Assembly: GCF_050947335.1 (NCBI RefSeq)
Contig: NC_134989.1
Coordinates: 3,279,501 to 3,343,500 of the forward strand
Length of the DNA: 64,000 nucleotides
DNA from: Megachile rotundata
Taxonomy: Eukaryota; Arthropoda; Insecta; Hymenoptera; Megachilidae
Direction: 5' to 3'
The notes beneath the pieces are model-generated. The model made no database searches. It was not told the origin of the DNA and was given only the letters and a program-made list of their open reading frames with translations. Every line of letters starts with the position of its first letter. Positions within the stretch are counted from its first letter, which is position 1. Positions 1 through 11,390 of this stretch are shown one piece after another. The position numbers and the translations under genes are program-made.

Positions 1-600
1 ACCGGCAACGCAGCACAAACTTTCCAGTCGCCAATTTAGATTTTGATCTTCGGCATTATACTGATAAAACGATAGGGTTCGCTGGATTCTTTCTCTAATA
101 ATAGTTCCTCGCGTTGTTGATCACCCTGTAGAAGAGGGTTCGTGGATACGTAGTGCCGCGTAAACGCGAACGAGGGTTGTCGGGAAAAGCTTGTTTGCCG
201 TCAGCACGTGCTGTTCCACACCCTATCGATCTCTAACTAAATTAAATGGCCGGCGTACTATTGCTTTACACTTAGATACCGAACCAGAATCGACCTGCCA
301 CTCTTCCTTGCGATACAATCTTCAGCGATATACAATCCTGCCTTTTAATCGTCCCGAGTGTGGTGTCATTTGTTCCTTCTAACTTGCTCGCTTTTTTCAC
401 CAGCTTTTAATTTGTCGATGAATTGGAAGATTGTTTCTTCCCATCTGAATACGAATCCAATATCAATGCATTAGCAAGTCCTTTTAATGTTACTCACACA
501 ATAACGTTTTTTTAAATGTGCACAGATATAAACGAGAATATTTGTTGATATCTGAGCATCTTTGAGTTTCTGTGCGAACATTAATAAGAAAGATTGTTTG
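1..600. other. Unassigned sequence, GC-richer at the left edge
   Basis: The first 400 bases are richer in G and C than the DNA that follows, and the rest becomes AT-rich. A 63-codon plus-strand frame at 191-382 has no recognisable motif, and I see no splice pattern supporting it. This could be the edge of an exon or conserved element lying outside the window. No function assigned. Confidence 0.3.
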
Positions 601-1080
601 AGTTTTTACAAGTTTTGATGCAAATAAAAAGAAACTAGGTTTGGCTCAAATATAGACAAATATGAATAAGAGAATATTTTTGAAATATCAACAGGTTTAA
701 GTTTGAATGAGAACAAATATATGCAAGAACCTTAATCAAATACGAGCTAGTTTGATTTCAATTATGAACAAATATGAATATAAAAACCTGTTGAAATATA
801 AGCTAGTTTGATTTTAATTATGAACAAATATGGTTGTAAAAACTTGAAATATGAATCAGTTTAATTCCACATATAAGCATATATCAATAAGTAAGTTATA
901 TTACAAGTATGAAGGAGTACACATATAAAAACTTGTTGAAGTATGAATAAATTTGATTTCATATATGAAGAAATATTAACAAGAATACATGTCCTAATAT
1001 AAACAAGATCGATTTCAAATATAAACAAATGTATGCAATAAATTTATTTCAAATATAAACAAGTAAACTTTGGGTTTGAT
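600..1080. repeat. Degenerate tandem repeat, about 56-bp unit
   Basis: A unit carrying GCTAGTTTGATTT, then TATGAACAAATATG and a run like AAAAACCTGTTGAAATAT, recurs from about 660 to 1060. The two best-preserved copies start at 746 and 802, giving a 56-bp period. Later copies are strongly diverged. No coding potential. Confidence 0.6.
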
Positions 1081-1119
1081 GAATTGAATGAACCTTTACA
1101 TTTTTAGTAGGACACTTGG

Positions 1120-1680
1120 ACGTGTATAACGGACAATTCGAGAGTTCTGGGATACTGGAAATTTAGGAACTCAAGATTTTAGAGATTTGGTATTCAGGGT
1201 TTTAGAAATTCGGTAATTTGGGTATTTAAAAAAGTGCAAAATTTCAGTGCTGGAAATTTCGAAATTTGAACGCCTGCGAATTAGAAGATTTATGATGCAG
1301 GGTTTTGGAAATTTAGGAAATGTTAGAATTTAGAAAATTTGGGAATTTGGACATATAAAAAACTGCGAAATTTAAATGTCAGAAAATTCGAAATTTGCAG
1401 ATTTGGGATTTAATGCGTTTGAAAATTTTGTAATTTGGAAAGATGAAAAATTATTGAATTTAAACATTTTGAAGTTTGGAAACTTGGGGATACCGGAAAT
1501 ATGAAAAACGTGAGAATTTAATAATTTTGAGAATTGAAATAAAAGAAAATTTGAGAATTCAATAGTCCACAAAGAAAATTTCAGAACATAAAAATTTAGG
1601 ACTTCATAAATCCTTAAATTTCAAAAATTTCAGATATTAAGACTTCGAGCATTTCTAAATATCTAATACCTCCTATTTTA
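1120..1680 (+). repeat. AATTTGGGA-type degenerate simple repeat, G-rich strand on plus
   Basis: A run of diverged 8-10 bp units of the kind AATTTGGGAATTTAG covers the interval. Units use A, T and G almost exclusively on this strand. The minus-strand 66-codon frame at 1372-1572 is rich in N, F and K and is a product of the repeat, not a gene. Confidence 0.75.
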
Positions 1681-1689
1681 TACACCTGA

Positions 1690-2230
1690 GTCTTCTTTTC
1701 CATATATCGCTATGTAGCCCACACAAGTCCCCTATCCTCGCTCGTGTGCACAGGCGAATTCGCAGCATAGCAATAACAGAATCTCGAAGGTAAATCTGGA
1801 CTTTCTGAAGCCGGTAGGACTGGATATCTGGAAACGCGGAAAACATCGTTGCCAGGAAACGAAAGAAATGAAGGTGATTCCGCGAAGCGACCTCGTAAAA
1901 CGATCGAATCTGGAAAATTAGAACCTTAGAAGAAATCGTTCGGCGGGTGAGGAGCACACCTACGGAATGCACTCGATAGCCTTGGCTTGTAAGACGGGTT
2001 TTAAGCTGTATGCGCCGACTGCATTTCGCTGGATATACGCGGCTAACGTGCTACGTGTAGCGCAATCTTGATCGAGATGCAGCATCGAGAGAGGACGTTC
2101 CTTGAATAATTCTATCTTCCTTTTTTTCTTTTTTGCTACCACCAGGAATACGCAGATTTTAGCTGCAGGAATTACGCTATGATTAACTGAACCTTCCACT
2201 AATTACGTGATATAAGTACGCGCCAAATTC
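1690..2230. other. GC-richer island, no recognisable gene
   Basis: This block is visibly richer in G, C and CpG than the repeat tracts on both sides. It holds minus-strand frames of 99 and 79 codons (1673-1972, 1960-2199) that overlap and show no known motif. It may be a conserved non-coding element or unrecognised exon. Confidence 0.3.
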
Positions 2231-2239
2231 GTTAATACT

Positions 2240-2960
2240 TTCAGACATAGCTGAAAATAAGTTGCGAATTTGGGGTTCTACAGATATAGAAATTTAGGAA
2301 TTTAGTTGTCCAACACTTTGGGAGTTTAGAAATGTGAAGATGTATGGATTTGGGATTCTAGAAATTTGGGAATGTAGAAACTTTGGGGCACTGATAAGTG
2401 TCAATCTTGTGGTTTGATGATGTAGGTATTTGTGTGAAAATGTGTGAATGTGGAAATATGAGAATTTAGATATTCAAAAATTTAGGGATTTGGCAAACTA
2501 GGAATTTGTTGATTTAAGGATCTGAAGACGTAGGGATTTGAGGTTCCACGAATTTAGGACCGTCGAACTTGTAAAGTATAGATATTTACATATCTTGGAA
2601 TTTCAAGACGCAGATTATTTGAGAATTTTAAGATTTTGGGATATAGATATTTAGCGATCTTGAAAGGGAATATAGTTATTTGGGGATATTACGATTTGAA
2701 GGTTTAGGAATTTGACGGCCTAGAATTTTGGAGATGTAGCGATTTGTGGATTTGGGGATTTCAGAATTTATATACTTGTTAGAACGTATTATAGAATATT
2801 TGAGGATGTATAAATAACAAATTCGAGATATCGGAAAATCTTGAACTGTGGAGATATAGATATTAAACAATTTTGAAATTTTTAAACTAGAAAATTAGAA
2901 AATATAGAAGTTTACTAACTTAAAACTTTGGAGATACGGTGCGTTATAGATTTAAACTCC
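2240..2960 (+). repeat. AATTTGGGA-type degenerate simple repeat, G-rich strand on plus
   Basis: Same repeat family as 1120-1680: diverged units such as GGAATTTAG and GATTTGGGGATT follow one another, with G but little C on the plus strand. The 64-codon minus-strand frame at 2676-2870 is a repeat artefact. Confidence 0.7.
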
Positions 2961-3709
2961 CTATGTCAGCTGTAGAGGTAGTAAAAGGGAAAATTCGAAA
3001 TTCCGGTTTTTGGCTTATTTTTCCTATTTAATTTTGTACAAAAATTCTCTCAAAAATTGAGGTCCACATAGCGCATATTATAAAATTTTTCTCAGATTTT
3101 TTGATTGCAAATTTTAGTTGTAAAATGTCAAAAATCGGAATAAATATAACTTTTTATTGCAGGTGTCAGAGCACTGCTTTTATATTAATGTGGTAGTTAT
3201 ATATTATGTGGTAAGTATAAATATTATTCCCTAATATTTCCAAATTTTTTGTTGAGGTGCGCTATAGTTAAAAAAAATAAAAAATCCGATACATTCCTTT
3301 AAAAAAGTACTTTTCGCTTCGAATTTGCATACTTTCATTTCAGGAATGTTCATAAAATTCTTCACTGCTTCTAGTTTTAAATTATAATTTATTTCTTACC
3401 ATCTTATAAAGACTTATTATAATATGGATATATACAGAATGTCGTATAACCGTATGGAAACTTAATATGAATAATGGTAAAAATTGAATTGAAACTCACA
3501 TTTCTGCTAAAGGAAGTTAGCGGAACACTAACGATCACAGTTAACGTGAACCACTCCTGAAACGTCATCTTCCGCATCATGGTCGTGAATGAAGTTTAGT
3601 ACCTATCGTGATCTTGATTTTGTGATTATTGTGATAAAACACTAGTTTATGATTTTGTGCGCCATCTGTACACAGTATACCTTCCATTGAACTCGTTCAT
3701 TCTTACACA
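2961..3709. other. AT-rich unique sequence, nothing recognised
   Basis: No open frame of note, no tandem structure and no element ends are visible between the repeat tract and the mariner element. Confidence 0.5.
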
Positions 3710-3711
3710 TA

Positions 3712-4602
3712 CAGGGTGTGTTCCAAAAGTAATGAGAATGATTTTTTTTAAAGGAATTTATTGAACCAATTCTTACAGATACTCAAAATTCTTCAAAATA
3801 CTGCCCTTGGGCTTCTACATATTTTTGCTAGCGACCCTGCCATGAACGGTACGCATCCTGGAATGCGTTTTCCGGAACCTCTTTCAGGGGGTCGGTCGCG
3901 GCCGCTTGGATGTCTTCTATCGACGAGAAACGAGTTCCTTTCAGGGGTGTCTTGATCCAAGGGAATAAAAAAAAGTCTGCCGGTGCCTGGTCAGGACTAT
4001 AGGGGAGTTGGAGCAGCGTCAACGCCTCGTTTTGGGTCAGAAATTCACGTACTCGCAGCGCGTTGTGGCAAGGCGCGTTGTCGTGATGCAGTATCCAGGT
4101 AGCGGAGATGTGTTTTCTTGTCCTGACGACCCTTTTTCGCAGTCTTTCCAGCACATCCACATAGTAGACGGTGTTAACTGTCTATCCTTCCGGAAGAAAT
4201 TCTTTATAGACTGTTTGACGGACTGTTTTGCTGATTGGTGGCCGCCCAGAGCGTTGATCGTCGCGAACCTCTTCTCGCCCTTCCTTAAAGGCCTTTAACC
4301 ACCTCGAAACTTGTGAGTACGACCATTTTATTTGTCTCCTCAAGAGATTTTTTCAGTTTAGCACAAAAGCTTTATCGCGTATCGTTGTTCTGATCGTCGA
4401 CTCCACTTTTTCCGCGACACGGTTACCAAACAGGGGTTCACAAAAATTCACGTCCTGTCCCTTTCACAGCTCGGAGAGCCCTGGGACCAGATTCGTTGGA
4501 AAGCTTAGAGTCCCCCGCAACTAGCCTAAGTGGTCCAATCCCCCTCCGACTAACAGGAGCGGCGCAGGAATTTCGTTGTCATTACTTTTGGAACACACCC
4601 TA
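3712..4602 (-). mobile_element. Internally deleted mariner element with TA target duplication
   Basis: The element is 891 bp, against about 1.3 kb for a complete mariner. Its terminal inverted repeats share AGGGTGTGTTCCAAAAGTAA, starting at 3713 on plus and ending at 4601 on the opposite strand, with one difference at the outermost base. It is flanked by TA at 3710-3711 and 4603-4604, the Tc1/mariner target duplication. The transposase reads leftward and is broken (see the pseudogene entry). Non-autonomous in this state. The terminal repeats would still be the substrate for a related transposase. Confidence 0.93.
3828..4440 (-). pseudogene. Mariner transposase, deleted and with stops
   Basis: Mariner transposases cut and paste their own element using a D,D34D catalytic triad. 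On the minus strand the N-terminal helix-turn-helix side is recognisable (WLKAFKEGREEV, then GRPPISKTVRQT). The frame then jumps directly to the late part (EFLPEG, TVNTVYYVDVLERL), so roughly 120 residues that should carry the first catalytic Asp are missing. The second and third aspartates remain in HHDNAPCH and PADFFLFP, with exactly 34 residues between them, which identifies the D34D mariner group. An in-frame TAG at 4182-4184 sits where the family has Gln before TVN, and another stop lies near the start. The longest open piece is codons 3828-4160. Not functional. Confidence 0.9.
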
Positions 4603-4604
4603 TA

Positions 4605-4760
4605 TGTTGATATAACTTTCTTCTGTTATTTTTATGAATCGAATATGTCAATAAAGTTTGGCAATAAAACACTGGTACACTCTGCATAACATGAAATCCT
4701 CGAGATTCTGCAGGTTTTCACGTACATACTTCAGTTATAGCCTTAAATCGTCAAACTGAT
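4605..4760. other. AT-rich spacer, nothing recognised
   Basis: Short interval between the mariner element and the GC-richer island. No motif seen. Confidence 0.4.
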
Positions 4761-4761
4761 T

Positions 4762-5350
4762 CTAGATTATACAATAATTGAATTCTCTGTTAATTTCCGC
4801 AGCTACCCATGACTGTTGATGATGTCCGTGGAACAGAGTGCCACGTGGCCGAGTGTCCTCTTGTGGTGGTTTGTTGGCACGGGACGCACGTGCCATGATT
4901 AACAAACGCGCGAATTCGCTCAATTCGTCCTCGCTTCCTCTCGCGGTCAGATAATAGGGATAAAACGTCGGGACTACGAAAGTTGTTCGTAGGGTCTTTT
5001 TTGCCCATTGTCTCGTGTATACCGTGATCATACGGTTCGCGCGGCCGCTGTGTCGCTTGCTTATTATCCTTTGTGCCCTTTCGAGGAGCCGTTGCAGCGG
5101 GCCCTCGGGACCACGGCAAATTCGATGAAATGTTTGCAGCCACTTACAATTACTGGAGCACCCTTTCCACATCTTTTGTCCGAGGTTCGACTGGCCTGCA
5201 AACGATTGCAAACATTCATGGATCCGCACCAACACCGGAACAATTATATTGTCCTCGAGTGCCTTTCGCGTCTTCCGCTGATTCCAGCGGGACTTCACGA
5301 TGGACGATTACGTTTCATTGTACGATGAACGATGGCACAACTACTTTTTT
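4762..5350. other. GC-richer island with a 178-codon minus-strand open frame of unknown nature
   Basis: The longest open frame outside the transposons lies here, on the minus strand at 4762-5298 (178 codons). The same DNA is also open in a second minus frame (117 codons, 4790-5143) and in two plus frames (106 codons at 5008-5328 and 100 codons at 5073-5375). Openness in four frames at once is what a GC-rich stretch gives by chance, because stop codons are AT-rich, so I do not call a gene. No domain, signal peptide or membrane segment is evident in any translation. It could be an exon of a fast-evolving gene or a conserved non-coding block. Confidence 0.3.
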
Positions 5351-5399
5351 CATTTTATCCTATTCGGGGATCTAATAGGTCAGCTTCCTGAGCTTACAA

Positions 5400-6060
5400 C
5401 TCTCTAAATTCTGAATAATTAAATTAACGAAATTTTCAAATTATTTTCAGGACTCAAATTCATAAATTCCATAGTTATCTATTCCAGAAATTTTTCGAAT
5501 TATACGATTATTCATTTTTTTAAATTTGCAAATTTTTAGATTTTTAAATACATCAAAGTTATAAACTTCTAGTTTATTGATTACACAAATTATTTCAACT
5601 TTTTAAATTTCCAAATTCCACAATTACTGGTTTCTCAAATTCCTAAATTTCCAAAATTCTCGAATTCCACGTAAACTCTTATAATTCCCTGATTCCCCAA
5701 CTTCTGTAAATTTAACAATTTTTTAGTTTTTACGATACCTATATCTCAAATCATTAAAATTTCTAAACTTTTAAGTTTCCTATTATCCAAATTTTCGAAT
5801 TATTGAAATTCATCAATGTTCAAATGCTTAAATTCACAGCTTACTAATTTCACAAATTATTAAGATTCTAAATTGTGTAATTCTTAAATGATCAAGTTCT
5901 CAAATTTCCAAATTCCAAATTTCTCATTTCATCGATTTCGTAAATTTCCCAAATGCATCAGTTCTACTTCTTCAAATGTTTAAAATATCCAAATTTTTAA
6001 ATTTCTAAAATTGTTAAAGATTCCTTATCTAAATTTAGAAATCTCCTGACTACAAATCAT
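5400..6060 (-). repeat. AATTTGGGA-type degenerate simple repeat, C-rich strand on plus
   Basis: Units such as CAAATTTCCAAATTCC follow one another. Here C but little G is on plus, so the tract is the reverse orientation of the 1120-1680 and 2240-2960 tracts. Confidence 0.7.
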
Positions 6061-6877
6061 CGGGTATTGTCCACTTTACCTCTCAATTGCTACATTTTCT
6101 CTAGAGAAGTGAAGTTTACTCTTTATCCTGTCTACATTTCTGAATTCCCTGTCCTTTAGCGAAAAACTTTACGTAAAAAGATGAATGTCCGTAAGTTCAA
6201 ATTTCCAAATCTCCCTTACTAAATATTACTACAATTACCTGTTTTTTTTTAGTAAATCTTGGAAGATCATCGTTAACATATTATTTGTTTACATAAATTG
6301 ATTTAACATGAAATGATTCATACATGTCCCCGTTACACTTGCATTCGACTTACTAAAACCTTTTCATTACTGAATCTATGTATGCTATCTTACTTTACAG
6401 TACGAGAAAAGAACAGAAATGTGTATGTTTTGCGTGCACATTAGAATAACCGCGCGTTTCCTTCTATTTTTCCCTAAGTTGACAAAAAGGGAGTACACGC
6501 ATGTGGGCTTCTAATAAAAATCAGTTATAATCAAGAACTGTATGATAGAGAGATCCGTTGAATAAGTTCATAGGTTAGTTAATAAATAAGGTAGTTTGCG
6601 ATAGGGTCGCGGCGTTCGCAGGCCTAACGGTGCAAGGAGACAATGCACTTCCTTCCCTGTGGGGCAGTACTTTAATGCTTTGAGGAAAATGAACCACAGG
6701 ACCAATAGGGAAAGTAGGTGCAAATGGTGGGGTGTTGGTAAAAAAATCCTTTGAGAAGGAAGTTGTTAAAATAGAGTCGAAGTGGTGTCGCTCCGTTGTA
6801 CCTTTTTACTGATTGCGGAGTAACATCATTTGCTTTCGTCAGCATTGTTGATGTTATTTTGTTAAAAGTTAATATGC
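6061..6877. other. AT-rich unique sequence, nothing recognised
   Basis: No gene or element ends are visible. The part around 6600-6860 is somewhat GC-richer. A 110-codon minus frame (6672-7004) runs into the foldback element and has no recognisable feature. Confidence 0.4.
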
Positions 6878-6900
6878 CTGTGCGTGCGCGCGCGTGTGTG
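6878..6900. repeat. Alternating GT/GC dinucleotide tract
   Basis: A short alternating purine-pyrimidine run (TGTGCGTGCGCGCGCGTGTG type) ends just before the foldback element. Such runs can adopt Z-DNA. This is a sequence observation only. Confidence 0.6.
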
Positions 6901-6907
6901 TTTATAA

Positions 6908-7176
6908 TGTCGCAGGGAGATGATAAAAATAGGGATTTGATCAAATTCCTAAGGTACATGATCAGTTCACAGAAGATGTTGAAATAACTATGCTTCAGAT
7001 ACAAATTCGACCAGAGTTTGATTTTTTCTATATTTGAACTTGAAGGTATTTGATCAAATCATTTATTTTCTTCAGGGAAATCACTCCACAGAGTTGTTAT
7101 TTTAACATCTTCCGTGAACTGATCATATACCTTGGGGATTTGATCAAATTCCTATTTTCATTATTTCCCTGCGACA
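6908..7176. mobile_element. Foldback (MITE-like) element with 81-bp inverted arms
   Basis: The arm at 6908-6988, beginning TGTCGCAGGG, is repeated inverted at 7096-7176. I count 9 differences over 81 bp. The loop is 107 bp. No coding sequence and no clear target duplication were found, so the family is not assigned. It could equally be a locally generated inverted duplication. Confidence 0.7.
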
Positions 7177-7239
7177 TATACAAGTTTGTATGTATACAAG
7201 TTTTAGTTTGGCGTGAGTTCCTATTTATTATCTTCCTTT

Positions 7240-7850
7240 AGTGTCTTACAGAACTGTGCGCTATTATTTTTCACCAATCGAAAACCTTTCGAGTGTCAAA
7301 TTCTTTTTTTAACAAATATCGCTCCACCAGTAGTTGTAAGAAAAAGAACCTATTAATTAGCCATTGAAAAGTTGCTGAACTTGAACGTTGTGCCATCGAT
7401 TTAGCATAAGTTGATGACAAACGGACCCACAACCTTCCCCGACCGATCAAAGTTTCTCTCGAATGCAAAATAATCAAAGGGATGAATGGCAAAAACGAGG
7501 AAGAGACAGAGCTTTCCGTACGAAGAGGGAAACGCTTAGAAACCACGGGAGCGGACTGAATCCTTATATTAAAAAAGTTTTTGCCAGTACAACCCTCGCG
7601 AAACTTGCTTCGCGGCTCGTTTTCCACCCTTCCGAGCAAATTGTCGGGAAAACTTTTCGTGCCATCGCGAAAACCTGGTTGCATCGGAATCTGGCTTTTG
7701 GAACAGCATGTGTCGCTCGGTTTACCTCCAGCTTTGTTGGATTCGACGAAATTTTATGGATTTTTTTATGGCTGTTATAAAATATATCGATATGAACAGA
7801 TTTCGGATGGGTTAGTGAGAAGAACTGAATTTAATTAGTATGCAAGAAAT
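7240..7850. other. GC-richer island, no recognisable gene
   Basis: The interval, mainly 7380-7740, is GC-richer than its surroundings. It is open on both strands: minus 137 codons at 7271-7684, plus 105 codons at 7463-7780 and 85 codons at 7581-7838. None shows a domain or a convincing start context. Possible unrecognised exon or conserved element. Confidence 0.3.
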
Positions 7851-7899
7851 TAAAAATTGCAAGTTGATGTTTATTGCATTTCACTGAAATGCAAAGTAT

Positions 7900-8380
7900 T
7901 ATTATTGAAGTAATTTGACGAAATTTCAAGATTTTAGATACATGAAAATTTCAAAATTTAGGAATTTGAGGACGTTCACATTTGAAAATATGGGAATTCC
8001 AGTAATCTTGAAATTCGATAATTTGTCAGTTTGAGAATTTGGAAATTTGCAAAGGGAACTTGGGAATTGATGATATTGGATATTTGGGGATTTGAGAATT
8101 TACGAATTTTAGAAATCTATGAAGTTAAATTTTGAAACTCGTGAATTTAAGAATATGAATGTTTAGAAATGTTGTAATTTAAGCATTATACGAATTTGAG
8201 GATTCACTTGGGAATTTAAATATTAAAAATTTACGAGTTTGGAAATTACGGAATTTGAAGACTCGAAGATCTAGATATTTAGTGATTTGAGAATTTTTCG
8301 GATTTCGGGAATGTGAGTCGTTGGGAATTTTGAAATTTGAGAAATTTAGAAATGTTCAAGGTTCTATATTTGAAACGATA
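7900..8380 (+). repeat. AATTTGGGA-type degenerate simple repeat, G-rich strand on plus
   Basis: Diverged units like GGAATTTGAGGA and GAATTTGGAAATTTG run through the interval with little C on the plus strand. Confidence 0.7.
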
Positions 8381-8859
8381 ATATTCACGTTTTTTTGGAA
8401 GTTTGTTGCGTGAGCGTGTCTCGTTCATTCATTTTAATTGAGAGGGAACCAGCACACGTTTCAGGAGTTGAAAAATGAAAAAATTTCGTATTCAAAGAGC
8501 TCTTTGCCGTGACAGTCTTTTTCATGGTCGTACGTTTTACCTTTGACTGGAATACGAATACGGCGAAAGTTTGCGTTTTAGTTAATTGGCTGTGGTTTTC
8601 TTTTTTGGAAAGTATTAACGAAATGAAATCTACGTTTCGTGCGTACGTGCGTACGTTTCTATAGATGAATTGATTACTGGCTGAAAAACTTTAAATATAC
8701 GGTAATCTGGATGAGTTAAAATATGTACAAATTTCTATGAAATTTTAAGTAAAAACTATAAATTCTAATTACGTTTCGCTGCATTTATAAGTGATATAAA
8801 AATAAGTATAAATAACTAAATATTACCAAACTAAGGTAATTTATATTTTTACAAATGAA
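8381..8859. other. AT-rich unique sequence, nothing recognised
   Basis: Contains a small CGTACGTGCGTACGT run near 8640 but no supported gene or element. Confidence 0.4.
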
Positions 8860-9130
8860 AATTTGTAAATTACTAAATTAGAGAAATAAAAGATTAAAGG
8901 GTTTCTCAATTTGTAAATTAAAAATTGAGAATCTATAAAATTGGATACATTACAAAATCAGAATAGTAGAAAACTAGAAAATTAAGGATCTAAACAATTA
9001 GAAAATTAGAAAATTGAAGAAGCTGAGAATTTGGGGAATTGAAAATGTTAATGTTTGAAAGTTGAAACTTCTAAAAATTTGTTAAATTATAAATTCAAAA
9101 ATTAGAAAATTAGTAACCGTGTGTCAATTT
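8860..9130 (+). repeat. Purine-strand degenerate simple repeat (TTAGAAAA type)
   Basis: Units such as AGAAAATTAGAAAATT recur with A and G on the plus strand. Probably a diverged relative of the AATTTGGGA tracts. Confidence 0.55.
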
Positions 9131-10979
9131 GAAATTTTTACATACAGAAAGAAATAGAAGAAGTACATGAAATGTCGAGTTGAATTCTCTATAAGTTCAA
9201 AGAATCGCGAAGCAACTGTAAAGTCTGATTATGTATATTGTCATGTAAAATACGGGTCATAAATCAAATCATAATTATGCCTTATTAAACTGTAATGGTT
9301 AATACTATCAGCAAACGAATAGAGTATAACGTTCCTGTAACGAATCACGTAATTTTTTCATTGTAATTCAACCTACGAGAAGTGCATTGACGTATAATGA
9401 AGTAGAAGCAAAGCACGTCTTGGAGCTAACGGATATTCTACTGACGGAAGTACCTAAATAAAAGGTATAATTCTCTGAATGGTACACATTACTGCAATCA
9501 CAGTGCATTGTAAACGTAATTTCTGTTTTCTGAAAACTGCTTATCAAACACCACGGTACGTTCAGTCCACTCATGGATTAAATATCGTGTTTGAAAACAA
9601 CTTCGAAAGTCGTATAATAAGATTATTACTAGAATATAACTAATAATATTATCGGAACGTTACCTAATTAATAATATATGTATAACGAAATTACTAAAAT
9701 ACTGCTTATGATATTAGTAAAATATTACTGAGAATTTGACTGGAATATTACTTATGGTATCAGAATATTATTAGAATATTTACAAGCAGTATTTGTGATA
9801 ATTAGTGGAAAAACCAAATAAAAAAAAATTTTATTAAAGAGATGTAACTTATTACATTAGTACATTTCTATAATATTTCATTATTTTCACTTATAAATGT
9901 TGGTTCGAATATTATTCTATAAAACAACCGTTTTATGGGACCTTTTGTAAGATCAATTTTCATTTACTAGTGTTAACGCTCGTGGTTGAAATAAATTCTT
10001 TCGAGCTTTGGTGAATATTGCACGTGGTGTGCCGACTAAATTTGTGTTTATTCTAAAGTATATAACTATTTCCTTACTCGAAGGACCACTCCAAAACTTG
10101 GAGACTATACAAACGAATACTAGTTGTTACTATGACGAATGTTGAGAAGCGAATGCCCTTTTCTTATGAACATGAAAGTACGTTACATGCTTACAATTTT
10201 TACATGGAGAGAGTGAGGGAAAAATACTTAATTTCTATTGGCTGTACGAATGGGGTGGAAATGGAAGCTTGTGACGTATGAAGAACATGGGGTTTTCCCA
10301 AAAAATGACTGTAGCAAGTAATAAAACCAAGCAGTACCTCCACATGAATAGAAACTGAAAATAACGGATTCTACTGTTGAGCTTAAGGTTCTGGCAATCA
10401 GATGTAAGGCAATAAACTAAAATACTCGATACAATGTAACGACTCCTTGGATGTTATTGCTGCTATAGGTAAAGAAATTAACCGAAGGTCTGACCCTTCG
10501 CTATGGAACTAAATTCTAAAATTTAATAGCGGGCCTAAACAACTAGTTTACGGTTATTATTAGGAGAATTGAATATTTTCTGACGAGTTTTGCCTCGGAG
10601 AGTTTATTATCTATATGTACATTTGCTAGTAAGATAGGCATGTATGTATATGTGAATTTGATGATCTCATGTATGATCTTCCACGTTCTAAGGACGTATT
10701 ATATCCTCTTTATAGCGAGTGGGTTAATACGCTGTTTAAAACAGATCACCTATTCATACGATTTCATCGTTCATCAAACCATTCAATCGCGTTATAAAGC
10801 GAGACATGATTTAATTCAATTCAGGAGCTGCGTAATTTAGTGGCCATTTCGTTATTCCACAGAAGATTATTCGCAGACTTAACGAGAAATTATGGCACAT
10901 GACTTTTATGTTAGAAATATTATAATCGCTTAGTCTTGTTACTTGTTAAATAATAAGTTATTTTTTATTTCTGAAATGA
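9131..10979. other. AT-rich unique sequence, nothing recognised
   Basis: Only short frames (68 codons minus at 9368-9574; 66 codons plus at 10640-10840) without motifs. Some AT-rich low-complexity sequence lies around 9610-9900. No splice or promoter pattern stands out. Confidence 0.4.
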
Positions 10980-11390
10980 AACTCGAGACATCGCAAAGTT
11001 CTCTCAAATTGCATAGTTGCAGAGTATAAAAATTAAAAGAATTGTAACTTCAATGGCGTCAGACATCAAAAATTGAAAATTTCGTAATTTCAATGATATA
11101 CATTGCAAAGATGCTCTTCAAGAATTGAAAAATCCATAATTTCCAGTGTTTCAAAATACAAAACTTATTTACAATGTCTTAAAGTTTAAGAATTTAACTT
11201 TTAGTGCCTCCTAGGCGAAAAATGAAAGAATTAGAAAATTTTTAGGTTCAGAGTTCAAAAATTAAAAAATTTCGAAGTGTCAAAGCTCATAAGTTCCAAT
11301 TTCCCAAGTATCAAAGTTTCTAATCTCTAAGGTTTCAAAATTCGAAACTAGGACAGTTCCAAAGTTTAATATTCCCCAAAATGTCATATT
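10980..11390 (-). repeat. Degenerate simple repeat, C-rich strand on plus
   Basis: Units like AAAATTGAAAATTTCG and TTCCAAAGTTT follow one another. A weaker, C-strand member of the AATTTGGGA family. Confidence 0.55.

Noticed and set aside
4762..5298. 178-codon minus-strand frame as a real gene
   Set aside because: The same DNA is open in three other frames and no domain is visible. Listed only as an island.
9901..9930. GGTTCGAAT resembling a tRNA B box
   Set aside because: The expected CC does not follow, and there is no A box or acceptor stem at the right distance.
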